Part shown: positions 1 to 12,905 of the stretch, in pieces
Layout: the number at the start of each line of letters is the position of its first letter
Position numbering within the stretch: position 1 is the first letter of the stretch
From: Dirofilaria immitis
Lineage: Eukaryota; Nematoda; Chromadorea; Rhabditida; Onchocercidae
Assembly (NCBI GenBank): GCA_024305405.1
Contig: JAKNDB010000067.1
Location: 886,001 to 950,000, forward strand
Length of the DNA stretch: 64,000 nt
Direction: 5' to 3'
Position numbers and translations under genes: made by a program
The notes under the pieces: model-generated
Database searches by the model: none
The model's input: the letters and a program-made list of their open reading frames with translations, nothing else
What the model was told of the DNA's origin: nothing

Positions 1-3000
1 CACTACCCGTAGCGAAATAATAAGAACGTGGACAGAACTGCACCTAAAATTTCATAGCTTGTGCGATTTCGCACAGTTTATGGCTTCTTTCAGTCTTCAA
101 AATGTAACTACGTAATGAAAGAACAGACTAACCTCCCAAATTGGTGCAGCATGCCTATATACTACAACATTACTACGAATAGCGAGACTCCACAAACGAA
201 CTGTTCCATCACGTGACGATGAAAGTAAAAGACGTTTATCAGGAGAAAATGATAATGAATAAACTGGTCCATTATGACCCTGAAAAAAAATGAATTTTAA
301 GAGAAAAAGAAATATCTATCTTTTTTCAAAACCAAATTCCAACTGCAAATACAAACAAAGGAACCAAAACAGACCCGCAAAAGAAGCGTGCACTGATATG
401 AAAAAAATATGCAGATATGAACATTTCATAAAATGCAAGCTTCCTTTATAATCTAATATATAATAAACAAATTAAGTATCCTTTCAACAAGAAAAATGTA
501 ATTTAACCGATTTAAAAACAAAATTAACAAACTTGGAATGTAAGCGATGTCGATGCTTCTGCGTCATCATAAATCTGATCTAGTGCATCTTCAGATTCTT
601 GCTCTATTAGCTCCAACTGATCGATCTTTTTATACGGACGAAATTTTTCTTCATTTAATGCATGGACCTAACAGTATAAAATTTTCTGATTAAAAATTGC
701 AGAAAAAAATAACAGTATAAAATTTTCTGATTAAAAACTGTAGAAAAAAACATGGTTCTTTTGGTTTCTCTGCAATACCTTGCTATTCTTCGTACCTGAA
801 ACCTGTTCACTCACAAATTCAATATTGTCAACTCACCCATATTTTCTTTATTTCCAATTATATTAGAAGAACAGTAAAAGGTTCTATATAAAATAAGTTT
901 AGAGAAAAACAAATAAACTTATAAAGATAGATGAGAATATATTTTAAGAAAAAATCAATCAGAAAGAATCCTCCGTTCAACAGAAATTATCATTTAAACT
1001 TGTTAAGAATTAACTTGAGCATACCTGTATCCTGGAATTTCCAAAACCCAATGCCAAAGCTGCACTATCTTCAGCAACGTCAGATGCTGTAAGACCACCA
1101 GGAGAATTGAGCACTGTGTAAAGACATACAGATGGCGGTGTGTCAACAGAAATACGCATTTTTTACCAGATTCTTTCATAAATCTTTTCTCACTGCTGTA
1201 ATTGCTTTAGATGGATTTCCAAAATACATGTCATAAGCAAAAAAAGAAAACTTCTTATAATAAAAGAACACTTTTGAAGAAAAAGTGGCTAACGCTGCTG
1301 GTAAAGGTATTCGATCAGGTGAAGGACCATTTGCGTCCTTTTTTTGCTATCACTTCTTTCCTTAATTTTTGGCCGTTTCTTTTCGAGGCCTAGTTGCGTC
1401 GAAAAATCTTCTTTAATTGTTCCATAAAACATTTTATGCCGTCTTTCTAAAACTAATGATTCTGATAGCTCAGAACTAAATTATTTAACACATTTCCTAA
1501 AGTGAAAAATGAGAATGGATTTTAGCAAAAGATAATTAAAAGATGATAGATAATATAATAGCGAGGAAATAAAGAAATCACTTTCATAAAACACAACTCG
1601 TAGAAATAAGAAAACAAAGTAAGAGTTCTCAAACATCCACATTTTTTCATAAACAGCCAGAAACTTTTATGGTAATTTGGAAAATGAATCATACTACCTT
1701 GCTTGCCAACTTGACCAAGAATACCTCCTAGGCCTGCTTCCGTAGCTGATTTTATCCGCGAGCCATCAATTGCTAAATTTATTCAACAATATAATTTTAA
1801 ATTTCGAGGATCTTTCAAATATTAGCAGACATCTTCATTTTATTTAAGAACTCCTTATTCAATTATTTTATGAATAAAGCACAAATATCTTTTTGTTTCT
1901 TGCCTAAATAAATCACAATCATCAGAATTCCTATTCTTAAGCAACTAGAGCGAATGAGAAGTATTACTGAAATGGTGAAATCCACAAGTCTCGGATAATT
2001 GCGAAAAACTACCTTCAATGTGCAAATGATCTCGCATCATGTCCCGAACAATGCTATTCCGGGTTAAGAAAGGTTCCAGTTGTTTTATCGCTGATTTCGA
2101 TATGCGAACAACAAACTGGTTCTTCCTTCAAAATGTATGGTTTAACTTTATCAATCTTCTACTTATTTCTAAACAAGCAGATTAAAATAAAAAACCACTG
2201 CCTTTTGGTAAATCATAACAACAAAAAGTTTCGAGTTCAAGAAAAATTTCGAACTCAGCAATAAAGTGCAACTGTTTAATTACATTCGAAAAAAATTGCA
2301 ATTACGTTAGAGCCTGAACCAGTTCATGATTAGCAGCTTGACTATGAGTAGAAATGCGAGTAAGCGATTTCGTCTGCTCTTCATACATCGAAGGTACATG
2401 CCGAGAAAATTTTTCACTGAATAAAGCCGCTAAAATAATAAAAATTGTTAAAAATTTTCATTCCAAGTCCGAAGGCAACATCCAAAAGAAAAAGATTTGG
2501 CTATGAAATAATAATAAATTGACAAACTTTTCTCAAACCTTGTAAACTACGTCCTTCGGCAATAAGTTGTATATATAAGTGAGCAAATATCGGGAATATT
2601 AAAGCGGATAATTCTGCTCGAAAATTATCAAAACAAGAATCAATATGAGTTAGAAGTGTTGAGAATTCGCGCATGACAGCATCACTAAAATTTTCCATTA
2701 AATTCAGAATTCAGTTTAGCATCAGGAAAATATAATCAACCAGCTTCGATAATAGCCAGAATATTGTTAAGTAGTCTCGCAGAAAAGTGCGATGGTTGTT
2801 GAGCAATGACGTATACTACTGTTAATTATTAAAAATTTGATTTAAAAAATTAAAAAAAAAACGAAAAGATACTTGCTTGTATCGCCATCAATACCATCTT
2901 TCGAAAGACGTAAAACAGATGCAGCTTCTCTTGATAAAGTTTCTTCTGATTCCTTAAAACAATTTACTACATCATATACAAATACATACTAGATTCATGA

Positions 3001-3117
3001 GTAATTCCATCTATTCTTATATCTTTAAATTTACCGTTAAACCATTTTTCTTGAAAAAGCTAAAATTTGTTGCAATGATTCAGCTGTCAATGGCTGTTCC
3101 AATATATCTCCATCCAT
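1..3117 (-). CDS. TAF5: TAF5, TFIID subunit 5 (5' part of gene; C-terminus beyond left edge)
   Basis: WD40-repeat scaffold subunit of the general transcription factor TFIID. Exons (minus strand): 3117-3035, 2952-2873, 2818-2741, 2684-2528, 2429-2306, 2125-2013, 1772-1698, 1446-~1280, ~1195-1025, 667-533, 279-133, 43-1 (continues off the window). In order: a LisH-like start (LQQILAF then KKNGLT), the TAF5 NTD2 domain (FDNFRAELSALIFPIFAHLY, 2684-2528), FVVRIS and DHLHIE motifs (2125-2013), a basic linker with RIPLP, then PPSVCLYTVLN (1195-1025) and the first WD repeat with GHNGPVYSLSFSPD and DGTVRLW (279-133). The start ATG at 3117 lies two bases behind a TTTGCAG acceptor, fitting trans-splicing. 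Three runs appear one base short (3054-3058, 1339-1345, 1159-1164). The 2873/2818 and 2741/2684 junctions and the 3' end of the ~1280 exon are uncertain. Order and motifs match TAF5 closely. Confidence 0.93.
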
Positions 3118-3127
3118 AACTGCAAAT
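3118..3127 (-). promoter_or_regulatory. Probable spliced-leader acceptor of TAF5
   Basis: On the minus strand ATTTGCAG lies immediately before TT-ATG, so the first TAF5 codon follows the acceptor by two bases. A further upstream ATG (about 3433) opens an in-frame stretch that does not join in phase, so I prefer 3117 as the start. Trans-splicing itself is inferred. Confidence 0.5.
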
Positions 3128-5670
3128 CAAATTTTAAAAATTTTTAGAATTCAATAGAAATATTGATATTTCGACTTGACGCATCAGTGAAATATAAATA
3201 TCCTTAATAAATCACCAATTTTAAAATATACGTTTAGTTAATAGTTAATATGATATGTCATCAGTAAAATTGATCCCCTCTCAGATAAATATACATATAC
3301 ACATATATAATATACACATACCTTCTGAAACAATAAACAGCAAAATAAAGTATGAAGAGAAAAGTCATAAACCGGATGAAACTGAATCAATTTATCAATC
3401 CAGTATTTAAATCCATCATTATCACTCATCATCACCTACTCTCCAACATCATATCTATTTCTCAAATCTTTAGCTTTCTTTATTGGACAATAGTCGTCTG
3501 ATAATGAAAATCTTAGAAATGAATCGCATTTCGAATACACATAACCCTTCAGAAAATTAGAATCACGGTATAACGATAACGGTTATAAAAATGATATTGA
3601 AATATTGGAAATGAATTCAGGATACACAAAATATCCGTTACAATGATAATCGCAATAAAAACATCAAGATTCCAATAGGAATAAATAACAAGAACTCTTT
3701 ATGTAGGAAATGTCTGCATCATCATAGTCCAATATCATAAATAACATCTCATCATTATCATTATTATTGATCTTTGTCTGTCTGGGAAAACGCTTCATTT
3801 ATATATCTGCTTCATGGCTAACGGTAATATTTGCTAAATTCCTGGAATCAGTATTGTTTTACAACGAACCAAATGTTCATCTTTCTTTGCGATGAAGAAT
3901 GGCCATACAGCAGTGCACGTCACTCGGCTTAATTAAAATGATACCTAATATTCAATCCGAAATCACTAATAATGATATCATAAACTGGCATTTATCAAAT
4001 CCTGAAGTTTATCAGTATAAAGCAAATAGAGGACGAAACTAAATCGAACAATGTATAAAGATAACAAAATTTGAAATGTAACCCAAAATTTAGAGTGCAT
4101 AGCGACAAATTGTTTCTCATAGTTTATTTGGGATTCAATTTTGTTTTGAACAGAAATTTATAAATGATTTCATCCTTCATCCAATTTTCTTTCAATATTT
4201 TATTTATTATTTACTCCTTATCCTCTTCCTCTTCACATCATAGTGCTTCGAAGCACATTTATCAATCCCATTTTCAGCCATTTCAAATTTGCAATTAAAA
4301 CATTCGAACATGTATTATATGCTCGATCTATAATCGAAAAATGAAAACGATTGCTCTATTATGCTCACTAGTAAAAAAAAAAAACTAAAGAAAAAGAAAA
4401 TTTTTAATTTAAAATCCATTAAGTATTTTACTGGAAATTGACTTACACTGTTAAATTGACTTTCACATGAAAAATTTTCATTACGATATTCACATCGCAC
4501 CGATTCACTTATATATAAATATACAAAAGTCGGAAATGAGATGAACTGAAGAAGCAAAACTGTATTCGAAACAATCTTTTGAATTCAAAAAGCTCAAATA
4601 TTCTTTTGAATTTGAATGAATTTATCAGATTTGATTCTTCAAATTTCAAATCGAATGAGTTTTTATGTCTATTAATATTAAGAAAACTAAAAACTCAAAA
4701 CATCTTGAGGAAAATGAAGAAATATATGTTTCCTCAATTTCCCAATACATATTGTCAAAAATAAACTAGAAAAGCAAGAATAATATATTTCCAGTAAATA
4801 AAGAAAATGCATACATGCAGGCAAGAATTTTCGAATATAAATCTTTCAATTCTTTTAAAAATAATCCGAAACTTTCGTGAATTTATAACATGCCAATGGA
4901 ATTCCATCTTTGAATACGAAACGATAAGACATTTTACTTCACTTGCTATTCATAATAACGAAACTAACTCTATGAATGTGAAGGTTTTTCATATCAATTA
5001 TGCAATTCGCATAATCATTAAAAAATATGCAACGCCATTAATGTAAAAACAAAATTCAACTCAAAGTGTTGATATAATGAAATTTTGTCTATCTGAAACT
5101 TCAAAGTTATATACTTTTAGCAGTCACATAAAATTATATGAATACATGCACATATGATGTTGAAGAAAAATTATTGTAATGCAAGCAAATTCAAATATAA
5201 AAACAATTGTTAACGTGCATCGTCGGAATCTATACGATGAAACTTTCGTTTTGTACAAAGCAATTTTGATATAAAAAAAAAAAAAAAAAAAAGGAAGAAT
5301 CACTCAAAAGACTAGAATCAACGAGTGCAACCCCAAAGCTAACTGAAGATCTACACTTGTTATAAATTACCACTCCATCTAATTTTTGCAATAATTAAAA
5401 AAAAATTAAATGGAATAATAAATGAAATATTTATAAAATTTTAGTAGAAATTATAGAAAATTTTTTCAACGATATCGTTTTTAAGAACTATAAATTTAAA
5501 TGGAAGTTTATTATATATTTGAGAAAAAGTTCCACGCAGCTGATCAATTCTTTCTGAAGCAGTAAATTTTAAAGACGACTAAAAAGTATAAGAACAAAAT
5601 CAGATACAGCTATTATATCTCCATAAACTGAGAATACGTATATTAAGATCTGTTATATAATAATTTGTTT
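3128..5670. other. Intergenic region between TAF5 and NAA60
   Basis: AT-rich DNA upstream of TAF5 and downstream of NAA60. It holds a poly(A) run at about 5271-5291 and short open frames (4315-4557, 4579-4764, 4807-5046) that are AT-driven, lack splice structure and resemble no family I know. No gene supported. Confidence 0.6.
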
Positions 5671-7105
5671 TTACAGGCCAAAGATGTACTTCATTTTGAG
5701 AATAATCCTTAGTGGAAAGCAAAGAATAGCAGAAAAGAGTGAACAGAATTCATAAACGGACCATGGTGCGCATGCGCCATTGGTATAGAGCACAAATGTT
5801 AAGCCATCACCGAATGTATCATTAATGCGATAATAGTTCCTGTAATGAAGTCCCAGCTATTACTTTGTTTTCGATATTATAAGCAAAATGACCACATCTT
5901 AACCGGCAAGTGAACAGTTCTGAAAATGATCGGCGCTTAGCCAGTGAAAGGATTAAATGAAATGGTTTAACGGATAATATCATTTGCCTTTCTCATCAGG
6001 CTAATGATGATAGAATTTTGACATCCGTCACAGCATGTGTGAATGTTGTAGTCATCAAAAAGTTTTGACATCCGGGTCAACAAATTATATTACAAGGTAA
6101 CGGCAAAAGAAAAGAAGTAACTGAGTCCATCATATTTCAATGTTTTCAATATAAAATAATTAATTGAATAACCGGGCATTCTTGAAAAATAGAAATATTT
6201 TGCAATGCACATCTCCATGGTCTCTATGATTGTAAGTTATTACACAATGACTTATAAATAATGTCACTAGCAACTAACAAGCAAAAAAAACTTCAAATTA
6301 TCTTTTGGCTTACTAATAAACTGGGATAACCCAGTCGAAATTAGAGAAAATGAAACTTACAAAAGTGTAGTATGGTGACAAAAACCACGTTTTTGTAGAA
6401 ATTTATGGCACCGTAATTTGTAGCTAGTACATGCAAATAAACAGCTTTTGGATATGGCGGCCGTTGTACTACCATGAACATAAGGTGATCGAGTAGACGT
6501 GAGGCAAAACCACGTCGACGATAAGGTGGACGCACAGCAACACTTAATATATACACTACTGGTAAACAGTTACCCGATAAAAGATCGCGATCCTAAAAAT
6601 AAAATTTAAGAATACCAAATCTACTCTCCATGTCTTTCTAGTGTTGAAAAATTCTTAATTTATTTTGTTGTTATGCTATAATTAGGAAATCTTATTATTT
6701 GGAATTATATCGTTCTTTTCCTTTACACTCTAGAAATCTCCTCATATATGTACTTCTATGAATTTGATATCGATGCTTCATTAAATCTATAAAAATAGAA
6801 AAAAAACAAACCTCGGCATTGCACTGAGATAAAATCTTCAGCTCAGCGACGAGAATAGCAGCAAGTGTACCTTCATAAGTAATTCCGAAACTAATCAATT
6901 TGCCATTCAGCACTTCTTCAAACCAACAGTCAGGATATTGTATCGGGAAAGATTCGAGACAAATTATCTTGACTATATCCATATCGTGCATGCACAATGG
7001 TCGTATACTACATTTTTTATCCTGATTCGTATCATTATTTGCGGATCCATCAACGAGACACTTTAAAGCTTCCTTATCATCCAGTGCTTTCCGCCAATTC
7101 TTCAT
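5671..7105 (-). CDS. NAA60: NAA60-like N-alpha-acetyltransferase (GNAT family)
   Basis: Acetylates N-termini of proteins; in animals NAA60 sits on the cytosolic face of Golgi membranes and acts on transmembrane proteins. Exons: 7105-6812, 6592-6361, 5839-5671. IRPLC and PIQYPDCWF lie in exon 1; [20 protein letters not shown] contains the acetyl-CoA motif R-x-x-G-x-[19 protein letters not shown] is the classic GNAT C-terminal helix region; [17 protein letters not shown] follows in exon 3. The C-terminus is hydrophobic ([17 protein letters not shown]), compatible with the membrane-binding tail of NAA60. All junction phases fit provided the T run 6390-6394 is one base short; otherwise the frame runs into the intron and the last exon is lost. 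Predicted length about 231 aa, near the usual 242. It is head-to-head with MRPL38. Confidence 0.9.
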
Positions 7106-7834
7106 CGCCTTTGATGTCCGCTAAACTGCCGTACATCGTTTATTTTATTAATAACAGCGCATTCCAACATTATTCGCATGAAAGTGTGACGATTAACTAC
7201 CTGAAAAAATTCACTGTGAATATTACCTGGTTACTATCGCGGAATTCCTTTTTCAGACTCCACTGTAAATGAAACATAAAATAATCTATACAAATGCCAT
7301 TAAATAATGCGCAGAAATCTGAATCACTCATAATGTCGAAGGAACGAAAGAAAATTCGAATATTCAACGATAAAGATAAATCGGTAAGTCATACAAGTAT
7401 GCAAATATTTGCAATCAAGCATACGCATTTCATTGCAGTTAACTTTTCGAAATGCACTATAACTTTGAAGCAATGTTTTTTTAAAAGTTCTGTGCCATAC
7501 AACAACATATCATAGCTTACTCCAAGCTCCACTTCCTGAACTTCAAACTTCTTCCTAAACTTGAAGTGAGTATATGTCAGCCAGCTATCATAATCCTGTG
7601 ACTTATTAATGACGCAGCAAGGCGCAGGAATTTAATGCGGCCATTAGTTACTGGGCAGATGGAAAGATTAAATGTTGGGGAGGAATTTACATCAAGTGTT
7701 TTTTATTAGTCTTTGGTGGAGATTATGAAAAGCCTGGATTTACTCATCTTGAAAAGAGAAATATCTCGGACGATATTTTTCAGTTCAATTACTTAAATTT
7801 GGTCGAGATTTTTGGTACGTCGAATTCTAGATCA
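7106..7834. promoter_or_regulatory. Divergent promoter region between NAA60 and MRPL38, with possible upstream exons
   Basis: About 730 bp separate the start codons of NAA60 (-) and MRPL38 (+). Inside are a possible first exon 7333-7383 (MSKERKKIRIFNDKDKS, perfect GTAAGT donor) and an acceptor at 7627 that opens a stop-free frame from 7628 onward in the same phase as MRPL38. These could give a longer MRPL38 N-terminus or a short separate transcript; I recognise no family. A strong TTTTTCAG acceptor ends at 7783 and fits trans-splicing ahead of the ATG at 7835. Confidence 0.45.
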
Positions 7835-10800
7835 ATGAAACAAGCGCCACGTTCAATCTATGCCGATATATTCGTGAAAGAAGCTCATCGCGTCAAGCGT
7901 ACACCGCGTGTTGCTCGCCCATGGAGACCCAAAGTTATCGCTTGGGCTGGTCCAGCTGCCTTCTATCGTAACAGGCTTGTCCTTTAAAGCGAATTTGGTG
8001 TATTAGGTAGATAATTGGTAGAATTAGTATTCCAATGAATGAAGTTATTGTATTTCGTCATAAGATTGAAAATTCCTATCATCATATATCAAACTGGGAT
8101 CTTTCATAACAATGAAAAGTTTTTCAAAAGATATCCGATGACTCACTTTCTTTTCTTTTACACATCAAAGTATGTCTAAGTATGTCAGTGTATTAGACTC
8201 TATCAAAAATTAGAGGACTAGACTGATTGTTTAACACGTAAATGTGGCTACTGTTAATCTATCTATGAGATATATAATTGGTATTATTTCGAATTTTCTT
8301 TGCAGATTTTATGAGCCGAATGCTTGGTATAAAGCACGAATAACAAAACCAGTGCTTTATCCGAAAATGCATGTCATTGATCCAGATAATCATTTATTGT
8401 CTTTGAAGGATCGCTTAGCAGGTTACTTTTTTCATTGTTTTTCTTTTTTTTTTGATGGACTTAAATCGAATTTTTATTTAAAGTTAGGATTTTAATGATT
8501 CTTACTGTTACAGTACCACCGACACAAAGATACGATATTGGTTTTAAGAAAAAAATTTACCACCGATCCCATCGCTACCGTCACCGGAAAATATTTCAGA
8601 CTTATCAAGAAAAGTGCAATGTAAGTTTGAGTGTTGGACCTTCCTATTATAAAATATTTGATCACATTTTTCTCTTCTTGAACAGTTTTAACGAAGCATA
8701 CTTCATAATTTCTTTTTGGTTAATTTGAATGTCATTTCATGATATATGATTTGAGTTGATACATTTCATATTTTTATATGTTGTATTATGTTATATGGCT
8801 TTTCTTCGCATTAAGAATGGTGATATAATATCAGTAGTCTATTTCAATCAAAGCATTGCAATTAACTTAATAACTTAATTCATCAGCAATATTTGCTTCC
8901 TCTTATTGCAGCGGCAATAAATTTGAAGAAAATAAATCATTGGCAATTGAGTATTTTCCATCATTATCGCATATTTGATGATCTTTTTCACGCAAATGTC
9001 TTTTTCCACAACACACAAAATATGCGGTTTAAATGGGGCAATGTCGGTCTATATCAGGAAATCTGATTGATGCAGCTGATACAAGTACATATCTCTATTT
9101 CGAAATAAAAAGAGGATTCATAGATATTTTTTTGAATAAATTAGTCTTATAACTGAAGATATCTAGAAGATATTTTCAACATTAATTCAAATATACCGAG
9201 TTTTTGAAATTAATTTATTCATTTTTGTTCTGAAAATTGCGCTTTATTGTCACTATTTAGGTAATAAACCAGATATATCGATTGAATCGTTAGGTGATGG
9301 ATTTAATTCATTCGTATTGTTGAATCTTGATGGGAATCCATATAACTGTGATGGCGAAATTATCCACTGGTTGGTAGCTAATATTCCCGATGGCAAATCT
9401 ATAATTAATGGGATAGAAATAGTTCCATATTTACAAGTGATGCCGTTCAAAGGAACTGGTTATCATAGAATTGTTTGTTTGTTGTTGCGACATAATGAAG
9501 CTGTCAATCTATCGACAAGAAAACCAAAAGGTGTTAAATACTTAATTTTTTCAACTGTATTTTGTGCTAGTAAAGGAAAACACACTTTTTGCTGCGATTA
9601 TAACTATGGTAAAAATAATATAAGAAAATTAGAAGTTAGTAAGTAAAACAGAATGTATTAAAATAATAGTAATTAACTTTCTGTTTTGATTTTTAGTGCA
9701 TCGATGATGGATCGAATCTTCACTGTTGGGCAGCTATACAAAGAATTTGAAAACCAATGGACCCCTTCTGCTATTTCATTTGCTCAAGCTTCATGGGATG
9801 TTTCTGTTAATGAAGCGTTTCATAGAATCGGTTCGTTAAATCATGAAATTTTTTTGATACATATGTGAATATTTTTATAATTTAGAATTTACATTAGAAC
9901 TTTATTTACATCCAAGTGTCTCTTGCACGGCTGAATCTCATAAGCCTATCTATTTTACATGTTGCGATATGTGAGTTAGCTAACTCTGATTTGTGATACA
10001 TCGGCTTCAGTTGTTTTTAATGAATATACTAACATTGCGTCCGATCTACTTAATAAGTCAAGCGAAATTTATCTCTTTAATAGACTATTAAATAAGGCAA
10101 AAGATGTGGTTAAGTTAAACAAGTACTCTTAATAATTCTCTTAACGACATAAGTATTAGAGAATGAAAAGAAGGTAATAGAAAGGCCTTTTATCTTCTCT
10201 GAGATCTATAGTAAACTGACAAGGACTACTAATTATTGTAATATAATAAATGGTAAAAGACGAAAAGTCGAAAGCAATTTTTGAGGTAGAAAGAATAGTG
10301 ATTACATGCAGCAGAATTTAAAATGAAGTTAGACAATGAACACGAAATTATTTCTCATGTATTAGGAAGAGTAAGAAGAAGTAAAATACGCATTGTTATC
10401 GGAGATAAATACTAGTTGAAATAAGTATTTACGACAAAAATGTCGGATAGTTAAATTAATTGGTATTTCGGAATTTATTATCAAATACTGTTTGAAAATA
10501 GTGAAATGTGTTGCTTTTGTCCTGCTTCTCAATTAATAATATGAAAAAGATGATACCCTATTCAAATCATTTTAATATTTTATGTACTTGCTTTTCTCTC
10601 TCCCTTTCTCTCTCTCTCTCCTTTCTCTCTCTCTCTCTCATTTTCTTTCTGTTTAAAACAAATTCTTTGGTATCTTTCAGGAATGAAGTCACCAATTTAT
10701 GAATATCAGTATAATCCACCAGTGAAAATGGATCAGAAGGAGTTTCCACTAAAACCGCAACCGTTTAATTTGTATGTTTCACATAGTTTGACTTCCATTT

Positions 10801-11082
10801 CTTTAACTTGAAAATTCTCATGTGACAACACGTATAATATTTGGTTTTTTGAATTGCAGATATTTGGACCAATTTCGAGATCCAAAGGAGGTAAATGCGG
10901 ATTTGTTGAAGAGACGCTTGCAAATGCGAGAGATAGATAAAAATCCGGAACAACCTAAGTATCCTGACATTGATTACGCTGAACATAAGAAGAACATCCC
11001 TTTCTGGCAACATGATAATTTACTGAAGGAGAATTCCGGATCCGGTCGATACAAAGCTCTATGGAATAATCCAATTAACTGA
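7835..11082 (+). CDS. MRPL38: Mitochondrial large-subunit ribosomal protein mL38 (MRPL38)
   Basis: PEBP-fold component of the mitochondrial 39S subunit. Exons: 7835-8006, 8306-8421, 8514-8620, 8912-9084, 9261-9530, 9697-9830, 10681-10771, 10860-11082. The N-terminus is basic ([13 protein letters not shown]), fitting import into mitochondria. Then come RYDIGF, the [11 protein letters not shown] segment typical of mL38, and the PEBP-like core: [31 protein letters not shown] and [16 protein letters not shown] in the 9261 exon, [20 protein letters not shown] and [11 protein letters not shown] in the next. [16 protein letters not shown] opens the last exon. With four one-base losses (7983-7985, 8549-8555, 9035-9038, 9526-9529) every junction is in phase and the product is about 429 aa. 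Assignment of exons 4-8 is firm; exons 1-3 rest on phase and a weak RYDIG/PP match. A CT-rich tract precedes exon 7. Confidence 0.88.
10594..10640. repeat. CT-rich polypyrimidine tract in MRPL38 intron 6
   Basis: Long run of TC dinucleotides with a few interruptions, ending about 40 bp before the acceptor at 10680. It is on the coding strand and might strengthen splice-site recognition, but it is also an ordinary simple repeat. Confidence 0.85.
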
Positions 11083-12905
11083 TTGCAGAAATTCAGATTT
11101 ATTACATTTAGCGCTTTTTCATTGTGAATTTTCAATCATGAAGACATGGAAGTAACAGAAGTACTTGAACAGTAGTAGTTGGGTAAGAAAATGAGTGATA
11201 GTTGTTGCTACTATGTGCAATAAGGACTTCTTTGTGTACAGCTTTTATTTTCATCTCAACATTCATATCAGTTAGAATGTAAACTGTGCCACTGGGATGA
11301 TTATTAATATATATTCTATATTCCGTGTATGCATTTACGTATGTATCATATATCGACAGCAGTTGTTGGCTACTTCAAAACTACATTTTATGCAAGTGCT
11401 GGTTTCGCAGAATGTTTATTTATAGTTATTATTGTTGACTGCCAATTGAATTATTATTCATTGACAATTGATGGTTTTTACTTATTATTGATATATCTGT
11501 GATTATGCTGATAAAAATTAGGAAAAGGATTCAAAAATTAATTGCTTTACGCCAAATATCATAAATAGAAATGTTTCGAAACTGTTGATAGTAGTTCTCG
11601 TAACATCATTGTTCATTATTATTATTTCAGAAATAATTATCTCAAGAATGTATAGGATTATTTTGAAGTGAAAATCGGAAGGAAATTAATCGAAATTGAG
11701 ATTAGTTGATTTTAAAACATAGTATTACATAAACAAAGGAACATAATTTATGTGATGCGATAAATCCAACTCCTGTCTCTAGGAGAATATTTTTAAATTT
11801 ATCCTCTAATCGAATCTAAAGATCATAATTGCTTAACTTAGATATACATGAAATGAAGAGATGATAAAATAAGAAATTTATTGTATTGGATGATCTATAA
11901 GTAAGATGATGGATAAATTCATCTGAGCAGAAATCGAATGACAAAAACCTGTTATGCAAGTGGTAGTGATATTTGTTCAAAGGATGACATCATTGAGCAT
12001 GATAGAAAGAGGCAGTATATGACAATGCAGTGTTTAATGGCCACAACCTAAAGCCTCATTATGTTAGATTTTTCGGACCATACAGGCTAGTTTTTCTAAA
12101 TGAAATCAGAAAAATCCACTCATTTGTTAGTTTAGCAGACTTAAGGCATTGGAGAATGGATGGATGAAGGACGCATTTGGTGAAAAAGAAAAAAAAAACT
12201 ATGTCAATATGAGAAAGGCAGAATAGGGGCTATGAATTTAGTCATAAAATAGACATTAGCCTAGAGATGTTAGCCTAAAAAGAGATAGCCAAGAAAGATT
12301 TATTTTAATATCATTTCAAATGATATCAAATATTTACATCAAATTATCGTTTCTTCGAATCTTCAAATTTAGAAGGAAGAATTGATTGACTTCTAATACT
12401 AAATTTTATACATGTATACATGCAAAAGAATTTATAGTTTAATGTTGTATGTGATGATGAATGTAATAGCAGTGTTTTGTTCGCATTTTATTGCACAAAT
12501 AAAATTGCCATCATTAATACTTTTTTTTTTTTTTTCCCAAATTTCTAACATTAATTCATGTCTGAATTGTCCCGCATATTTCTTATTTTTATCGATAATT
12601 TTGTCTGTTTGTACGCTTCTGAATTTATGCGCATATTTATGAATTTGTCTGTCTGTTTGTTGGTAGTTGGTTGGTAAATTTGTCTGTTATAAAATAAGTT
12701 CGTCTGCTTGTCTCGATGCTTTTTGAAGTGAAAGCTTTAAAAGAAACTATAGCAGCATATCAATCTTATTTAGCTTCTGGACAAACAAAATTGTTCCTCA
12801 GTGGAAAAGAAGGCAGGCATTAACTGAAAAGAATTTTTGCAAACGATCCATCATCTATCATCGTATTCAGTTGGACAAAACTTCAATATTGCTGATGTTT
12901 TCAGC
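11083..12905. other. Intergenic region, MRPL38 3' flank and SH3BGR-like 5' flank
   Basis: No supported gene. The short open frame 12412-12642 is hydrophobic, AT-driven and has no splice context. Bases 12721-12905 just before the SH3BGR-like start are probably 5' leader or promoter sequence. Confidence 0.5.

Noticed and set aside
1159..3058. TAF5 as a pseudogene because of several frameshifts
   Set aside because: Splice sites and motifs are intact and the same kind of one-base loss affects most other genes, so assembly error is the simpler explanation.
4315..5046. Three short open frames between TAF5 and NAA60
   Set aside because: Composition is dominated by Phe, Ile, Asn, Lys and Ser as expected by chance in AT-rich DNA; no splice or family support.
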